Source of the DNA: an uncultured Pelagibacteraceae bacterium
GTDB lineage: Bacteria > Pseudomonadota > Alphaproteobacteria > Pelagibacterales > Pelagibacteraceae
Assembly (NCBI GenBank): GCA_902559075.1
Contig: CACEGO010000008.1
Location: 1 to 36,912 of the forward strand
Reading direction: 5' to 3'
Length of the DNA stretch: 36,912 nucleotides
Shown here: positions 7,427-16,070 of the stretch, in pieces
How the letters are laid out: every line of letters starts with the position of its first letter
How positions within the stretch are numbered: the first letter of the stretch is position 1
Notes under the pieces: model-generated
Database searches by the model: none
Seen by the model: only the letters and a program-made list of their open reading frames with translations
What the model was told of the DNA's origin: nothing
Program-made: the position numbers and the translations under genes

Positions 7427-8050
7427 ATGGCTAAATATAAATTAACTTGGAAAGATCTTAAACTCGATGATTTCAAGACTTATTTATTTGCTATGTTTAA
7501 AGCGTTTATTCCTAAAAAAAAAATTAAAAATTTAGATGAACTAGAATATTTTATTCAAACAAAATCTGCATGGGTTGCTCAGGTTACTTTATATAATTAT
7601 TTAAAAACAAGAATGGGAACAAGATATGTTCTTCATTTTGATAATGATGAGTTTATGAGTTCTGTAAATTTAGCAAAATGGAATATTTACTCGATTTCCT
7701 TACAAGATTTAACATTTTTTACTTTTTCATATTTAAAAGTAAATTTTGATTATCTTGATACTGAAAAAGCAAAAGAGATTTTCAATAAAATTTTAGATGA
7801 TGAAATTTCTAATAAGATGCCATTAGATATTATTGATGAAGCAAGAAAAAGTTTTGACGATAGATTGACTAAAATTAACTGGGATATTTATTTTCAAGAC
7901 TTACCTTTTAATACAAGCGCGCTTTCTTTATATAAATGGGCGCCGATTGCAGACGAATTAAAAACTTTAGATCGTAAGATTGTATTAAATTCAATGATAC
8001 TAAAGTGGGATGTTATAAAACAAGAGTTTAAAGATTTAATTCAGTTTTAA
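7427..8050 (+). CDS. Conserved alphaproteobacterial protein of unknown function
   Basis: This soluble-looking protein of 207 residues is not one I can name. A TTG nine bases upstream would extend it by three residues, but the ATG at 7427 ([12 protein letters not shown]) is the natural start and follows the TATAAT at 7401. Notable pieces are an aromatic, charged N-terminus, a central [18 protein letters not shown] stretch that looks like a conserved core helix, and a C-terminal helical region with [14 protein letters not shown]. There is no signal peptide, membrane segment or cysteine motif. It is a single gene, divergent from the symporter operon and overlapping the acs 3' end by 4 bp on the opposite strand. 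Confidence 0.75.
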   Translation: MAKYKLTWKDLKLDDFKTYLFAMFKAFIPKKKIKNLDELEYFIQTKSAWVAQVTLYNYLKTRMGTRYVLHFDNDEFMSSVNLAKWNIYSISLQDLTFFTFSYLKVNFDYLDTEKAKEIFNKILDDEISNKMPLDIIDEARKSFDDRLTKINWDIYFQDLPFNTSALSLYKWAPIADELKTLDRKIVLNSMILKWDVIKQEFKDLIQF

Positions 8051-10134
8051 ATATTTTTTCTATTATCAACCAAACTATCTACAACACTTGGATCAGCTAA
8101 TGTAGTGGTATCACCCAATTGTCCGTGTTCATTAGCAGCAATTTTTCTTAAAATTCTTCTCATTATTTTACCAGACCTTGTTTTTGGAAGACCTGGAGTG
8201 AAATGAATTAAATCTGGTGTTGCCAAAGGTCCTATTTGTTTTCTAACCCAAAGCTTAAGGTCTCTCTCAAGTTCTCCTGTTTCATTTTCTCCTGCATTAA
8301 GAGTTACATAACAATACAAACCATTTCCTTTTATATCGTGAGGATAACCCACTACTGCTGCTTCAGCCACTTTTGGATGAGCCACAAAAGCACTTTCAAT
8401 TTCTGCAGTTCCTAAATTATGACCCGAAACAATAATTACATCATCGACTCTACCAGTTATCCAGTAATATCCATTTTTATCTCTTCTACATCCATCTCCA
8501 GTGAAATATTTACCGTTGAATTGAGAAAAGTAAGTATCAATAAATCTTTGGTGATCTCCGTAAACAGTTCTCATTTGACCAGGCCATGATTGAGCAATAC
8601 AAAGTCTTCCTTCTCCAGCTCCTTTAATCTCTTTACCGTTTTTATCAACAATAACAGGCTTTATTCCATAGAAGGGTTTTGTTGCTGAACCAGGTTTTAA
8701 ATCAATAGCACCTGTTTGCGGTGCAATCAAAATTCCACCAGTTTCGGTTTGCCACCAAGTATCAACAATTGGACACTTCGAGTTTCCTACTATTTTATAA
8801 TACCACATCCATGCCTCAGGATTAATGGGTTCTCCAACCGTTCCTAGAAGTTTTAGTGATTTTCTAGAAGTTTTCTTAACAGGTTTGTCTCCTTCACGCA
8901 TTAAAGCTCTTATTGCAGTAGGAGCTGTATAGAAAGTATTTACTTTATACTTATCAACTATCTGCCACCATCTTGAACTATTAGGGTAATTTGGGACACC
9001 TTCGAACATTATCGTTGTTGCACCATTAGCTAATGGTCCATAAATAATATAACTATGCCCAGTAACCCAACCTATATCAGCTGTACACCAATATATATCT
9101 TTCGGTTTGTAGTTAAAAATGTATTGATGAGTCATTGACGCATAAACCATATAACCTCCAGTAGTGTGAAGAACTCCTTTTGGTTTACCTGTTGAACCCG
9201 AGGTATATAAAATAAATAAAGGGTCCTCAGCATTCATTTCTTCAGGTTCACAATGATTGCTAGCGTCTTTAATTAAATCGTGGTACCAAACATCTCTATC
9301 ATAATTCCAACTAACAGAATTTCCAGTTCTTTTAACGACAATACATTTTTTAACGTTTGGACAATTCAATAAAGCTTCATCAGTAGTATCTTTAAGAGGA
9401 ATTATTTTACCTCCTCTCACACCTTCATCTGCAGTAATTATAAATTCTGACTCGCAATCATTAACTCTACCAGAGATTGATTCCGCTGAAAAACCTCCAA
9501 AAATTATTGAATGTACTGCACCAATTCTTACACATGCTAGCATTAGAATTGCTAGTTCAGGTATCATGGTTAAATAAATTGTAACTCGATCTCCTTTTTT
9601 TATACCTAATTTTTTAAGACCATTTGCTGCCTTAGAAACTTTTTTATGAAGCTCTTTGTAGGTAATTTTTTGACTTTCTTTTGGATCATCCCCAACCCAA
9701 ATAATCGCAGTTTTATCTTTTTTATCTTTAAGGTGCCTATCAATACAATTTGCGGAAGCATTTAGAGTTCCGTCTTCAAACCATTTAATTTTTACTTCTT
9801 TTGTACTGTATTTTACATCTTTGATTTTTTTATATGGTTTTATCCATGTAATTCTTTTTCCTTCTTTTCTCCAAAATTCGTCATTATTTTTAATCGATTG
9901 AGTATATTTTTGTTGGTATTTACTTTTATTTGCTAGGCTACTTTTGATCCATTCTGGTTTTGTTTTAATAATAACTTCAGTAGGAATATTTCTGTTTTCC
10001 TTTTTTACTTTGATTCTTTTTTTTACTTTTTTAGAAGATTTTTTTCTAACTTTAGATTTTTTCTTAACCTTTTTTGAGGTTTTTTTTCTAACTTTAGATC
10101 TTTTTTTTCTTACCTTGCTTTTTTTCTTCGGCAT
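8047..10134 (-). CDS. acs: Acetyl-CoA synthetase with lysine-rich N-terminal tail
   Basis: This AMP-forming enzyme converts acetate, ATP and CoA to acetyl-CoA. Core motifs: the P-loop-like [28 protein letters not shown], the hinge/ATP region [23 protein letters not shown] and the C-terminal [17 protein letters not shown], whose lysine is the acetylation-controlled catalytic residue in the family. The protein is 695 residues against roughly 650 usually. The excess is residues 1-45, of which 29 are Lys or Arg, arranged as a 14-residue tandem repeat; the normal core starts near residue 52. There is no in-frame ATG, GTG or TTG between residue 2 and about residue 110, so the tail should be translated. 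It is the last gene of tsaD - EVE - acs (15-bp gap) and overlaps the 7427 gene tail to tail by 4 bp. Confidence 0.96.
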   Translation of the reverse strand: MPKKKSKVRKKRSKVRKKTSKKVKKKSKVRKKSSKKVKKRIKVKKENRNIPTEVIIKTKPEWIKSSLANKSKYQQKYTQSIKNNDEFWRKEGKRITWIKPYKKIKDVKYSTKEVKIKWFEDGTLNASANCIDRHLKDKKDKTAIIWVGDDPKESQKITYKELHKKVSKAANGLKKLGIKKGDRVTIYLTMIPELAILMLACVRIGAVHSIIFGGFSAESISGRVNDCESEFIITADEGVRGGKIIPLKDTTDEALLNCPNVKKCIVVKRTGNSVSWNYDRDVWYHDLIKDASNHCEPEEMNAEDPLFILYTSGSTGKPKGVLHTTGGYMVYASMTHQYIFNYKPKDIYWCTADIGWVTGHSYIIYGPLANGATTIMFEGVPNYPNSSRWWQIVDKYKVNTFYTAPTAIRALMREGDKPVKKTSRKSLKLLGTVGEPINPEAWMWYYKIVGNSKCPIVDTWWQTETGGILIAPQTGAIDLKPGSATKPFYGIKPVIVDKNGKEIKGAGEGRLCIAQSWPGQMRTVYGDHQRFIDTYFSQFNGKYFTGDGCRRDKNGYYWITGRVDDVIIVSGHNLGTAEIESAFVAHPKVAEAAVVGYPHDIKGNGLYCYVTLNAGENETGELERDLKLWVRKQIGPLATPDLIHFTPGLPKTRSGKIMRRILRKIAANEHGQLGDTTTLADPSVVDSLVDNRKNI
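10015..10098 (-). repeat. 42-bp imperfect tandem repeat encoding the Acs lysine-rich tail
   Basis: Two adjacent 42-bp units (10057-10098 and 10015-10056) encode [14 protein letters not shown] and [14 protein letters not shown], residues 13-26 and 27-40 of acetyl-CoA synthetase. A partial third unit, SKVRKK, precedes them at residues 6-11. At DNA level the 17-mer TTTTTCTAACTTTAGAT occurs at 10041-10057 and 10083-10099, exactly 42 bp apart. The unit is in frame, so copy number could change without breaking the gene. Confidence 0.9.
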
Positions 10135-10149
10135 GAGTTAATTTTTTTT

Positions 10150-10563
10150 TTAAATTTTACTCATGTTATTTATAATTTTCCAGCTTTTATAATCAACTGG
10201 CATCACTGAGAGTCTACTTTGCTTGATAAGAGCTAAATGGCTTAAATCCTTATTTTTTTTAATACTTTCAAGCGTTACGGGCTTGGAAAGTTTACATTTA
10301 AATTGAACAGTTACGGCAACAAATCTTCCTGTTTTGTCTGTTTTATCTACAAAAGACTCTTTTATAACTTTTACTATTCCAACTATCTCTTTTCCTATGT
10401 TTGAATGATAAAAAAAACAAAGATCTCCTTTCCTCATACTCTTTAAATTCTTTGCAGCTTGATAATTCCTGACACCATCCCAAGGTGCACCTTTAATTCC
10501 AGCTTTCTTTTGTTGCTCGATTGACCAAACATCTGGTTCAGATTTCATTAACCAATATTGCAT
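10150..10563 (-). CDS. EVE domain-containing protein
   Basis: This 137-residue protein consists of a single EVE domain (PUA-like fold; the thymocyte nuclear protein 1 / DUF55 group). It starts YWLMKSEPDVWS (the family's 'W-L-x-K-S-E-P' opening), followed by WDGVRNYQAAKNL, MRKGDLCFFYHSN and IVGIVKVI, all typical. Bacterial EVE proteins are thought to bind modified bases in DNA or RNA; the ligand here is unknown. It overlaps the tsaD stop by 1 bp and lies 15 bp before acs, so it is cotranscribed with a tRNA-modification gene, a frequent setting for this family. Confidence 0.93.
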   Translation of the reverse strand: MQYWLMKSEPDVWSIEQQKKAGIKGAPWDGVRNYQAAKNLKSMRKGDLCFFYHSNIGKEIVGIVKVIKESFVDKTDKTGRFVAVTVQFKCKLSKPVTLESIKKNKDLSHLALIKQSRLSVMPVDYKSWKIINNMSKI

Positions 10564-11636
10564 TATAATTGAACTCCAGCACCTTTAAGAAAAGCTGCAT
10601 TTTCGTCCAGTGGCCATCTAGGTTTTGCCGGATAATCTAAATTACTAAATTGTTTTAATTTAAATTTTTCTAAGCCTACTAATGCAATCATTGCTGCATT
10701 ATCTCCACAGAGTTCTATAGGTGGAAATATACTTTTATAATTATTTTCTTTACATAGATTAATTAACATAGATCTAATTTTTTTATTTGCTGCAACACCA
10801 CCCGCAACTACAAAAATTTTTTCTTTAGGTTTTTTTATCTTTTCAAATTCATTAAAAGCAATTTTTGTCTTTTTATATAAAATTTCCTCAATTGTTTTCT
10901 GAAAAGATGCTGCAAGGTCATATTTATCTTGCTCTGATTTAATTGTTTTGCTTATCTTCAACACAGCAGTTTTTAGACCTGCAAAAGAAAGATTACAGCC
11001 TCCTTTACTAAAAATTGGTTTAGGTAAATCATATTTTTTTGGGTCACCTTTTTCAGCTAAAATTTCTATTTGAGGTCCTCCCGGAAATTCTATTCCTAAA
11101 AGTTTTGCTGTTTTGTCGAATGCTTCACCTAAAGCGTCATCAATAGTTGTTCCCAATCTTTTATATTTACCAAGACTTTGAACATTTAAATACTGTGAGT
11201 GCCCACCAGAAATTAAAAGAAGTAAATATGGATAATCTAGATTTGTATTTAGTTTTGGACTTAAAGCATGCCCCTCTAAATGATTAACAGCGATAAAAGG
11301 TTTATTCATTGCTGAAGCGAAAGCTTTTCCAAAACTTAAACCTACTGATAAGCATACAATTAATCCAGGACCAGCGGTAGAAGCAACTGCATCTATCTCC
11401 TCAATTTTTCTTCCACTTTCATCAATAGCTTTTTTGACAATCCAATCGATTTTTTCAATATGTGAACGGGCCGCTAGTTCGGGAACAACACCGCCAAATT
11501 CCTTATGAACCTCTACTTGGCTTGAAACAATATTTGATAAAACTAACGGGAATCCTTGTTCATTTTCAGTTATTAAAGAAGCAGCAGTTTCATCGCAACT
11601 CGACTCTATTCCAAGAATTAAGGGTTTTTTGCTCAT
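10563..11636 (-). CDS. tsaD: tRNA N6-threonylcarbamoyladenosine transferase
   Basis: This 357-residue ASKHA-fold enzyme transfers the threonylcarbamoyl group to A37 of ANN-decoding tRNAs (t6A), working with TsaB, TsaE and TsaC. Visible motifs: ILGIESSCDETAASL at the N-terminus, SSQVEVHKEFGGVVPELAARSH, the metal-binding VNHLEGHALSP (two His), LLISGGHSQY, DDALGEAFDKTAKLLG, FPGGPQIE, and the late VAGGVAANKKIRS and CGDNAAMIA. Length is normal. It is the first gene of the minus-strand tsaD - EVE - acs group and diverges from hemC across a 54-bp spacer. Confidence 0.97.
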   Translation of the reverse strand: MSKKPLILGIESSCDETAASLITENEQGFPLVLSNIVSSQVEVHKEFGGVVPELAARSHIEKIDWIVKKAIDESGRKIEEIDAVASTAGPGLIVCLSVGLSFGKAFASAMNKPFIAVNHLEGHALSPKLNTNLDYPYLLLLISGGHSQYLNVQSLGKYKRLGTTIDDALGEAFDKTAKLLGIEFPGGPQIEILAEKGDPKKYDLPKPIFSKGGCNLSFAGLKTAVLKISKTIKSEQDKYDLAASFQKTIEEILYKKTKIAFNEFEKIKKPKEKIFVVAGGVAANKKIRSMLINLCKENNYKSIFPPIELCGDNAAMIALVGLEKFKLKQFSNLDYPAKPRWPLDENAAFLKGAGVQL

Positions 11637-11653
11637 TCAAATAGTTTTTAATA

Positions 11654-11663
11654 ATTGTACAAT
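11654..11663. promoter_or_regulatory. Symmetric -10 element shared by tsaD and hemC
   Basis: The perfect palindrome ATTGTACAAT reads TACAAT on both strands and lies near the middle of the 54-bp spacer between the divergent tsaD and hemC start codons. It would place start sites about 20 nt ahead of hemC and about 7 nt ahead of tsaD. I see no convincing -35 on either side. Confidence 0.4.
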
Positions 11664-11690
11664 CTTAATACAAGTAAGAAATAAATTTTT

Positions 11691-12608
11691 ATGAGTAAAA
11701 AAATAATAATTGGATCTAGAGGTAGCAAGCTTGCCTTACTTTACGCCCAACAAGCTAAAGATAAAATTATTGAAAATACTAACCTAGGTAATGATGATAT
11801 TTTAATTAAATCAATTACAACTAAAGGTGATGAAGTACAGGATATAAGATTATCAGAGGTTGGTGGCAAAGGTTTGTTTTCTAGTAATATTGAAAAAGAA
11901 CTTCAGTTAAAAAATATTGATATTGCAGTTCATGCGTTGAAAGATATGCCAGCTAATGAGACGAAAGGATTAATTACAGATTCTTTTCTTAAAAGAAATG
12001 ACCCTAGGGAGATTTTAATTACAAAGAATAATAAGAAACTTAAAGACCTAGATGAAAAATCAATAGTCGGTACTTCATCATTCAGAAGAGAATTTCAAAT
12101 AAAAAAAATTAGAAAAGATTTAAACTGCAAATTAATTAGGGGAAATGTTGATACTAGAATTAGAAAATTATATGAAGGAATATATGATGCAATTATTTTG
12201 TCTTATGCTGGTATTAAATTTTTAAAATTTGAAAATGAAATTTCTGAAATTTTTTCAGTTGAAGAAATAATTCCTAGTGCAGGACAAGGTATAATTGCTT
12301 TGCAATGTAGGGAGAATGATAATGAGACAATATCTATTTTAAATAAAATTAATCATCAGGAAACAAATAAAAGAGCTCACTTAGAGAGAAATATATTAAA
12401 AGTTTTAGATGGAGATTGTGAAACAGCAATTGGTGTTCATTCAATAGTTCATGGAGATAAGATTATAGTTGAGGCTGAACTTTTTTCTTTAGATGGTAAA
12501 CAAAGATTTTATGAAAAAAAAGTTGGTAATTTGAGTGAATTTAAAGAAATTGGTAAAGAAGTTGGGATACTTTTAAAAACAAAATCAAATAATTCATATA
12601 AAAGATAG
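11691..12608 (+). CDS. hemC: Porphobilinogen deaminase (hydroxymethylbilane synthase)
   Basis: This 305-residue cytosolic enzyme polymerises four porphobilinogens to hydroxymethylbilane in haem synthesis. It shows the GSRGSKLALLYAQQ opening, TTKGDEVQD, GGKGLFSSNIEKEL, VHALKDMPA with the catalytic aspartate (D85), GTSSFRRE and RGNVDTRIRKL for substrate contacts, PSAGQGIIALQCR, and the cysteine that carries the dipyrromethane cofactor at C243 in LDGDCETAIG. Length is typical. It is the first gene of a long plus-strand run and lies 1 bp from hemD, so both haem genes are probably co-expressed. The promoter is probably at the palindrome near 11654. Confidence 0.97.
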   Translation: MSKKIIIGSRGSKLALLYAQQAKDKIIENTNLGNDDILIKSITTKGDEVQDIRLSEVGGKGLFSSNIEKELQLKNIDIAVHALKDMPANETKGLITDSFLKRNDPREILITKNNKKLKDLDEKSIVGTSSFRREFQIKKIRKDLNCKLIRGNVDTRIRKLYEGIYDAIILSYAGIKFLKFENEISEIFSVEEIIPSAGQGIIALQCRENDNETISILNKINHQETNKRAHLERNILKVLDGDCETAIGVHSIVHGDKIIVEAELFSLDGKQRFYEKKVGNLSEFKEIGKEVGILLKTKSNNSYKR

Positions 12609-12609
12609 T

Positions 12610-13308
12610 ATGCATATTTTATTAACTAGGCCATTGGAAGATTGTTCTGAAATGATATTAAAATTTCAATCATTAGGCCATCAAGTTTCTCATCTTCCAT
12701 TAATAAGAATTGAAAAAGTTAATTATGAAGAAATTAACTTTTCTGAATATGGTGGAATTGTTTTTACAAGCGCAAATGCTATTAAATTCTTGAATTTAGA
12801 AAAACTAGATAAAAATATTAAGTGCTTTTGTGTGGGTAATGCTACAGAAAAAAAAGCAAGAAGTATCGGTTTCCAAAATACAATCGCAGCTGAAGGAAAT
12901 GTTACAAATCTAAAAGAGTTAATAATTCAAAGCCATGAGTCTAAAAACAAAGAATTACTCTACGTTAGTGGTGAAACAATATCAGTTGATTTGGATCAAC
13001 AGTTAGTAAGTGAAGGTTTTAATATAAAAAGAATTATAAATTATAGAGTAAATCATAATCAAAAATTTGATGATAAATTTGTTAATGAATTAAAATTAAA
13101 TATGCCTGAAATGGTTTATATTTACTCTCAAAATAGTGCATCAAGTTTTTTAAATTTTATAAAGATTTACCAAACAGATAATTTATGGATGAATACAAAT
13201 TTAATGTGTATTGGTGAAAAAACCTCGTCAATATTGAACGAAATCAAGTGGAAAAAAATTTTTCTTTTTAATCCTGGAGAAGAGGAGTTTTTGTTATATA
13301 AAATTTAA
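12610..13308 (+). CDS. hemD: Uroporphyrinogen-III synthase
   Basis: This 232-residue protein follows hemC directly and fits HemD, which closes and inverts ring D of hydroxymethylbilane to give uroporphyrinogen III. The family is poorly conserved, but the opening ILLTRPLEDC, the GGIVFTSANAIKFL segment, FCVGNATEKKARSIGF, LYVSGETISVDL and the late IGEKTSSILNEI follow the usual pattern of two alternating alpha/beta lobes. Length is slightly short but normal for compact genomes. Genomic position supports the call more than sequence alone. Confidence 0.92.
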   Translation: MHILLTRPLEDCSEMILKFQSLGHQVSHLPLIRIEKVNYEEINFSEYGGIVFTSANAIKFLNLEKLDKNIKCFCVGNATEKKARSIGFQNTIAAEGNVTNLKELIIQSHESKNKELLYVSGETISVDLDQQLVSEGFNIKRIINYRVNHNQKFDDKFVNELKLNMPEMVYIYSQNSASSFLNFIKIYQTDNLWMNTNLMCIGEKTSSILNEIKWKKIFLFNPGEEEFLLYKI

Positions 13309-13310
13309 AT

Positions 13311-14396
13311 ATGGAATTAATTAATAATTTTTCAGAAATATTTTTATCTGTTTGGAATAAAGGAATTCTTGGTGTTGATATTTTTCAGATATTAATTGGT
13401 ATTGGTATATTTTTACTATTCTTAGTTTTTAGAGGACTGATAAGTAAATTAGTTATTAAAAAACTAGAGGTTATTTCAAAAAGGACAACCAATAAATTAG
13501 ACGATACTTTTGTTCAGTCACTGGTGGGCCCAGCAAGATTTTTGCCAATCGTTTTAGGTTTTTTCATCGCAAGTTATTATATGACTTTCTCATTAGAGGG
13601 AAGAGAGGTGGTAGATACAATAAATAGAACTTTGATTACTATTCTTATTTTTTGGGTAATTCACCAAATTATTGAACCCATCTCATACATTCTCAGTGGA
13701 TTAGACAAAATATTAACCAGAGAACTGATAGGTTGGATAATTAAGTCATTAAAAATTCTTATTTTTATCTTAGGCTTAGCAGCAGTTTTAGAATTGTGGG
13801 GAATTAAAATAGGTCCAATCATTGCAGGGCTTGGACTGTTTGGTGTTGCAGTAGCATTAGGAGCTCAAGATTTATTTAAAAATTTAATCTCAGGTATTTT
13901 AGTTTTGGTTGAGAAGAGATTCAAAATTGGAGACTGGATTGCTGTTGAAGGTATTATTGAAGGTATAGTAGAAAAAATTGGATTTAGATCAACAACCATT
14001 AGAAAGTTTGATAAATCTCTTGCAATTATCCCAAATTTTCAGTTTGCAGAAAATGCAGTTGTTAATGTTAGTGAGACTTCTAATTGGTTAATTAGTTGGA
14101 TTATTACACTTCAGTACGACACTACAGTAGATCAATTGAAAAAAATTAGAGATGAAATTGAAAATCATATTAATTCAAGTGAGGATTACAATACTACAAT
14201 TGGAGTTGCGGTACGTGTCGATAAATTTTCAGATAGTTCTATAGACATGTATGTTAGATGTTTTACAAAATCTGGAAGTTGGAGTAATTGGCTTGATGTT
14301 AAAGAAAGATTAGCAATTGCGATAAAGGAAATCGTTGAAAAAAATGGTGCTTCATTTGCATTTCCTAGTCAGTCGATCTATGTTGAGAAAAAATGA
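13311..14396 (+). CDS. MscS-family mechanosensitive ion channel
   Basis: This 361-residue membrane protein has about five hydrophobic segments in the first 190 residues, then a soluble MscS beta and alpha/beta C-terminal part. The pore helix region GLGLFGVAVALGAQDLFKNLISG is characteristic of the small-conductance mechanosensitive channels, and the beta domain follows with FKIGDWIAVEG, GFRSTTIRKFD and IPNFQFAENAVVNVS. Such channels release solutes during hypo-osmotic shock. It starts 2 bp after hemD and overlaps yggT by 4 bp, so it is transcribed with the haem genes, perhaps only because of compaction. Confidence 0.93.
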   Translation: MELINNFSEIFLSVWNKGILGVDIFQILIGIGIFLLFLVFRGLISKLVIKKLEVISKRTTNKLDDTFVQSLVGPARFLPIVLGFFIASYYMTFSLEGREVVDTINRTLITILIFWVIHQIIEPISYILSGLDKILTRELIGWIIKSLKILIFILGLAAVLELWGIKIGPIIAGLGLFGVAVALGAQDLFKNLISGILVLVEKRFKIGDWIAVEGIIEGIVEKIGFRSTTIRKFDKSLAIIPNFQFAENAVVNVSETSNWLISWIITLQYDTTVDQLKKIRDEIENHINSSEDYNTTIGVAVRVDKFSDSSIDMYVRCFTKSGSWSNWLDVKERLAIAIKEIVEKNGASFAFPSQSIYVEKK

Positions 14397-14683
14397 TTGC
14401 TATTTTCTATTTAGTTCTACAAATTTTAAAGCTTTATTCTTATGTTGTTATTGCCAATGTGATAATAAGTTGGTTAATTGCTTTTAATGTTCTTAACACT
14501 CAAAATAGATTTGTTTATGCAATTTTAGAGTTGAGTTATAGATTAACTGATCCTTTTTTAAATAAAATAAGACGTTTTTTGCCAAATTTGGGTTCATTAG
14601 ATATTTCTCCAATCATTCTTCTTTTATTGATTTGGTTTATTGAAATGTGTATGAAGCTGTACATTGCACCAATGATTTTTTAA
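14393..14683 (+). CDS. YggT family membrane protein
   Basis: This 96-residue protein has two membrane segments (about residues 4-30 and 68-90). The spacing fits YggT/YlmG: first helix ending IISWLIAFNVLN, then the linker ELSYRLTDPFLNKIRRFLPNLGSLDISPIILLLLI, which carries the family's 'D-P-x-L-x-x-I-R-R-x-x-P-x-x-G-x-x-D-x-S-P' signature almost unchanged. Members are linked to membrane protein or cytochrome assembly and to chromosome organisation in plastid relatives; the bacterial role is not settled. It overlaps the MscS gene by 4 bp and precedes folD by 9 bp. Confidence 0.92.
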   Translation: MIAIFYLVLQILKLYSYVVIANVIISWLIAFNVLNTQNRFVYAILELSYRLTDPFLNKIRRFLPNLGSLDISPIILLLLIWFIEMCMKLYIAPMIF

Positions 14684-14692
14684 AAGAATAAT

Positions 14693-15538
14693 ATGATTTT
14701 AATTGATGGAAAAAAAGCAGCTGCTGAATTAAGACAAGAATTAAAGCAAGAAGTATCTGAGTTAAAATCAAAATATAACAAAGTGCCAGGTTTAACAGTA
14801 ATACTTATAGGTGATTTAGCACCTAGCCAGATTTATGTAAGAAATAAAGAGAAATCAGCAACTGAAGTAGGGTTAAAATCTGACGTTATCAGATATCCAG
14901 ATACAGTTGAAGAAAAGACTGTTTTAGAAAAAATTCAAGAATTAAATAGTGATGAAACTGTTTCGGGAATTTTAGTTCAACTTCCTTTACCCAAACATAT
15001 AGATAAACAGAAAGTTATAGAAGCAATTCATCCTTCAAAAGATGTTGACGGTTTTCATCCAATGAACGTTGGAAACCTTTCGTCTGGTTATGAAAGTTCT
15101 GTTCCTTGTACACCTCTAGGCTGTTATTTATTAATAAAAAAAATTGAGCCAAACTTAAGTGGAAAAAAAGCTGTGGTTGTTGGTAGATCAAATTTAAATG
15201 GAAAACCAATGACTCAACTTTTGTTGAAAGAAAATTGTACTGTAACAATAACTCATTCTCGAACTAAAGATTTAAAAGCTGAATGTTTAGAGGCAGATAT
15301 AATTGTTGCTGCTGTGGGAATACCTGAACTAGTAAGGGGAGATTGGGTAAAGAAAGATGCTATTGTAATTGATGTTGGAATAAATAAAACTGACAAAGGT
15401 ATAGTAGGTGATGTTCATTTTGACGAAGTTTCTAATAATGCAAAAGCATTAACGCCTGTTCCTGGTGGTGTGGGACCGATGACTATAGCCTGTTTACTTA
15501 AAAATACGATAGACTGTTTCAAAAGATCGCAAATTTAA
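14693..15538 (+). CDS. folD: Methylenetetrahydrofolate dehydrogenase / methenyltetrahydrofolate cyclohydrolase
   Basis: This 281-residue bifunctional enzyme interconverts 5,10-methylene-, 5,10-methenyl- and 10-formyl-THF and so feeds PurH. Conserved features: YVRNKEKSATEVG with the catalytic lysine, GILVQLPLPKHID, KDVDGFHPMNVG, CTPLGC, the NADP-binding VVVGRSNLNGKPMTQLLL (relatives usually have I-V-G in place of L-N-G), ITHSRT, VIDVGIN and PVPGGVGPMTIACLL. Length is normal. A 38-bp gap follows before the next gene. Confidence 0.97.
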   Translation: MILIDGKKAAAELRQELKQEVSELKSKYNKVPGLTVILIGDLAPSQIYVRNKEKSATEVGLKSDVIRYPDTVEEKTVLEKIQELNSDETVSGILVQLPLPKHIDKQKVIEAIHPSKDVDGFHPMNVGNLSSGYESSVPCTPLGCYLLIKKIEPNLSGKKAVVVGRSNLNGKPMTQLLLKENCTVTITHSRTKDLKAECLEADIIVAAVGIPELVRGDWVKKDAIVIDVGINKTDKGIVGDVHFDEVSNNAKALTPVPGGVGPMTIACLLKNTIDCFKRSQI

Positions 15539-15576
15539 TAATTAAATCAATAGCTTTAATCTGCTAACTTCTGTGG

Positions 15577-15780
15577 ATGAAAAAGCCTAAGCGTCCATAC
15601 AGATTTGGTATAATTTTTCTGTTACTCACTGTACCTCCAATAGGAGCTACACAACTAGGTTGGTATTTACATGACATGCAAACCGGATTTGATTATGGTA
15701 TGATTGTAGGAACAATATCAGTAATTTATGCTGCTTACTTAATGTATGAAAAAAAATGGAGAGAAGAAGACGAAGATTAA
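15577..15780 (+). CDS. Small two-segment membrane protein, unknown
   Basis: This 67-residue protein has a basic N-terminus (MKKPKRPYRFG), two predicted membrane helices (about residues 11-30 and 40-56) and a charged acidic tail ending EEDED. I do not recognise the family. It is flanked by folD (38 bp upstream) and a SHOCT-domain protein (3 bp downstream), and reading frame, basic start and clean hydrophobicity support a real gene. Function cannot be assigned. Confidence 0.7.
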   Translation: MKKPKRPYRFGIIFLLLTVPPIGATQLGWYLHDMQTGFDYGMIVGTISVIYAAYLMYEKKWREEDED

Positions 15781-15783
15781 TTT

Positions 15784-16059
15784 ATGGAAAAAATAATTTT
15801 TTTTGGACTAGTAATTCCTATAATGGCCTATGTTTTATATTTAGGGGGAATGGCCATAATGAACGGCTTTAAATCTAAAGAAGCTAATAGAGTTGAGAAA
15901 GAGGAAGCTCAAACTGAAAGTAGTGATACGAGCGAGATTTCTGCGGAACAAAGCGGGAATTTAAGTGATGAACTTACTAAATTGAATGATTTAAAAGAAA
16001 AAGGAATTATTTCTCAAGAGGAATTTGAAAAGGCCAAAAACAAACTATTAAATAATTAA
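15784..16059 (+). CDS. SHOCT domain-containing membrane-anchored protein
   Basis: This 91-residue protein has an N-terminal membrane helix (about residues 4-25), a charged, low-complexity linker rich in E and S, and a C-terminal SHOCT motif: DELTKLNDLKEKGIISQEEF followed by EKAKNKLL. SHOCT is a short helical module of about 30 residues often found at protein ends and thought to mediate oligomerisation. It follows the 67-residue membrane protein by 3 bp, so the two may act together. No enzymatic role is visible. Confidence 0.85.
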   Translation: MEKIIFFGLVIPIMAYVLYLGGMAIMNGFKSKEANRVEKEEAQTESSDTSEISAEQSGNLSDELTKLNDLKEKGIISQEEFEKAKNKLLNN

Positions 16060-16070
16060 ATAGTTTAATC

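Noticed and set aside
9944-10141. A 65-codon plus-strand ORF rich in Phe and Leu
   Set aside because: It is the antisense of the lysine-rich acs tail; AAA/AAG codons read as TTT/CTT on the other strand, so its hydrophobic look is automatic.
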